A DNA stretch of 5,511 nt, from contig JBBRLA010000592.1 in assembly GCA_038231615.1 (NCBI GenBank), forward strand, positions 1 through 5,511, in the 5' to 3' direction. Numbering within the stretch: the first letter of the stretch is position 1; each line of letters opens with the position of its first letter. Below, one piece after another: positions 5,276 through 5,511 of the stretch. The stretch comes from JBBRLA01 sp038231615 (GTDB lineage Bacteria; Myxococcota_A; Polyangia; Palsa-1104; JAEUJZ01). A program made the position numbers and the translations under genes. The notes beneath the pieces were generated by a model. It was not told the DNA's origin, ran no database searches, and was given only the letters and a program-made list of their open reading frames with translations.

Positions 5276-5511
5276 ATGTTTCATCCGCGAGGGTCGCGGC
5301 CCGCGCTGGCAGGCAGGCCCATGTTCCGTGCGCTCCTGTTGTGCCTGGGGCTCCTGTTGTGCGCCCCGGCGCTGGCGGTGGATCGTTATCAAGTCTCGCT
5401 GCTCACCATGTCCCCCGGCTCGGACCTTTTCGCCCGCTTCGGCCACACCGCCCTGGCCATCGAGGACCGGCGGGACGGCACCGAGGTGGCCTACAACTAC
5501 GGCACCTTCGA
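5276..5511 (+). CDS. Exported DUF4105 / Lnb N-terminal domain protein (5' part only)
   Basis: Open to the window end, giving 78 codons plus two bases. Residues 1-34 are a signal peptide. From the internal Met16 it reads as a textbook type I signal: Arg18, a Leu/Cys-rich core, and cleavage after ALA at 34. Neither LLLC is a lipobox, because Leu rather than Gly/Ala/Ser precedes Cys. The mature part begins VDRYQVSLLTMSPGSD, continues LFARFGHTALAIED, and reaches AYNYGTF. This is the N-terminal signature of DUF4105, now named after Lnb, a lipoprotein N-acyltransferase of some Firmicutes that makes lyso-form lipoproteins. Family His57 in FGHTA and the YNYGTF stretch are present. Whether this diderm homologue acts on lipoproteins is unknown. 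It is transcribed divergently from the glycan genes. The longer start at 5276 is chosen on its ribosome binding site; 5321 remains possible. Confidence 0.85.
   Translation, partial: MFHPRGSRPALAGRPMFRALLLCLGLLLCAPALAVDRYQVSLLTMSPGSDLFARFGHTALAIEDRRDGTEVAYNYGTF
5332..5362 (+). repeat. 18-bp-period direct repeat inside the signal peptide
   Basis: The 13-mer GCTCCTGTTGTGC occurs at 5332-5344 and again at 5350-5362, an 18-bp period equal to six codons. It encodes LLLC-LG-LLLC in the hydrophobic core of the signal peptide. Duplication by slippage is the likely origin. Confidence 0.85.

Overview
The window is GC-rich and compactly coded. It suggests a diderm bacterium of the Myxococcota / former Deltaproteobacteria type. 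The main reason is the first complete gene: its lipobox followed by a 'CNSVLGLG' start, its short Gly/Asp linker and its later motifs ('KWRRQITIP', 'RLPKN..EG', 'CLLRK.GID', 'SCEGH', 'ASHWHN') match a large lipoprotein family I associate with that group. This is recall, not a database search. Nothing in the window looks like a mobile element, CRISPR array or stable RNA gene.

Layout from left to right. Positions 1-77 hold the last 24 codons of a plus-strand gene of unknown function. After 33 nt comes a complete plus-strand lipoprotein gene (111-1532) with a carboxypeptidase-regulatory-like beta-sandwich followed by a domain that resembles the class I glutamine amidotransferase / ThuA fold. It converges, with only 26 nt between stop codons, on a minus-strand cluster of three genes. 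In transcription order these are a polytopic membrane protein of GT-C-like type (5128-3665), a GT2 glycosyltransferase with two C-terminal membrane helices (3571-2564), and an extended short-chain dehydrogenase/epimerase (2563-1559). A 147-bp divergent intergenic region (5129-5275) then leads to a plus-strand gene cut by the window end. Its product has a signal peptide and the start of a DUF4105 / Lnb N-terminal periplasmic domain.

The three minus-strand genes make a coherent surface-glycan hypothesis. The SDR enzyme would make or finish a nucleotide sugar. The GT2 enzyme, of the polyprenyl-phosphate glycosyltransferase type, would load the sugar onto a lipid carrier. The GT-C-like protein would use it on the far side of the membrane. 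The substrate and acceptor cannot be read from the sequence.

The divergent intergenic region is the most structured non-coding part. It has a perfect 8-bp-arm dyad just before the ribosome binding site of the Lnb-domain gene, three tandem CTTGAG units, an 11-bp AT-rich palindrome, and a -10-like hexamer placed so that the GT-C-like gene might be leaderless. Most of the window is ordinary genes; the items most worth checking are the Lnb-type gene in a probable diderm, the lipoprotein's possible catalytic site, and the undescribed glycan cassette.
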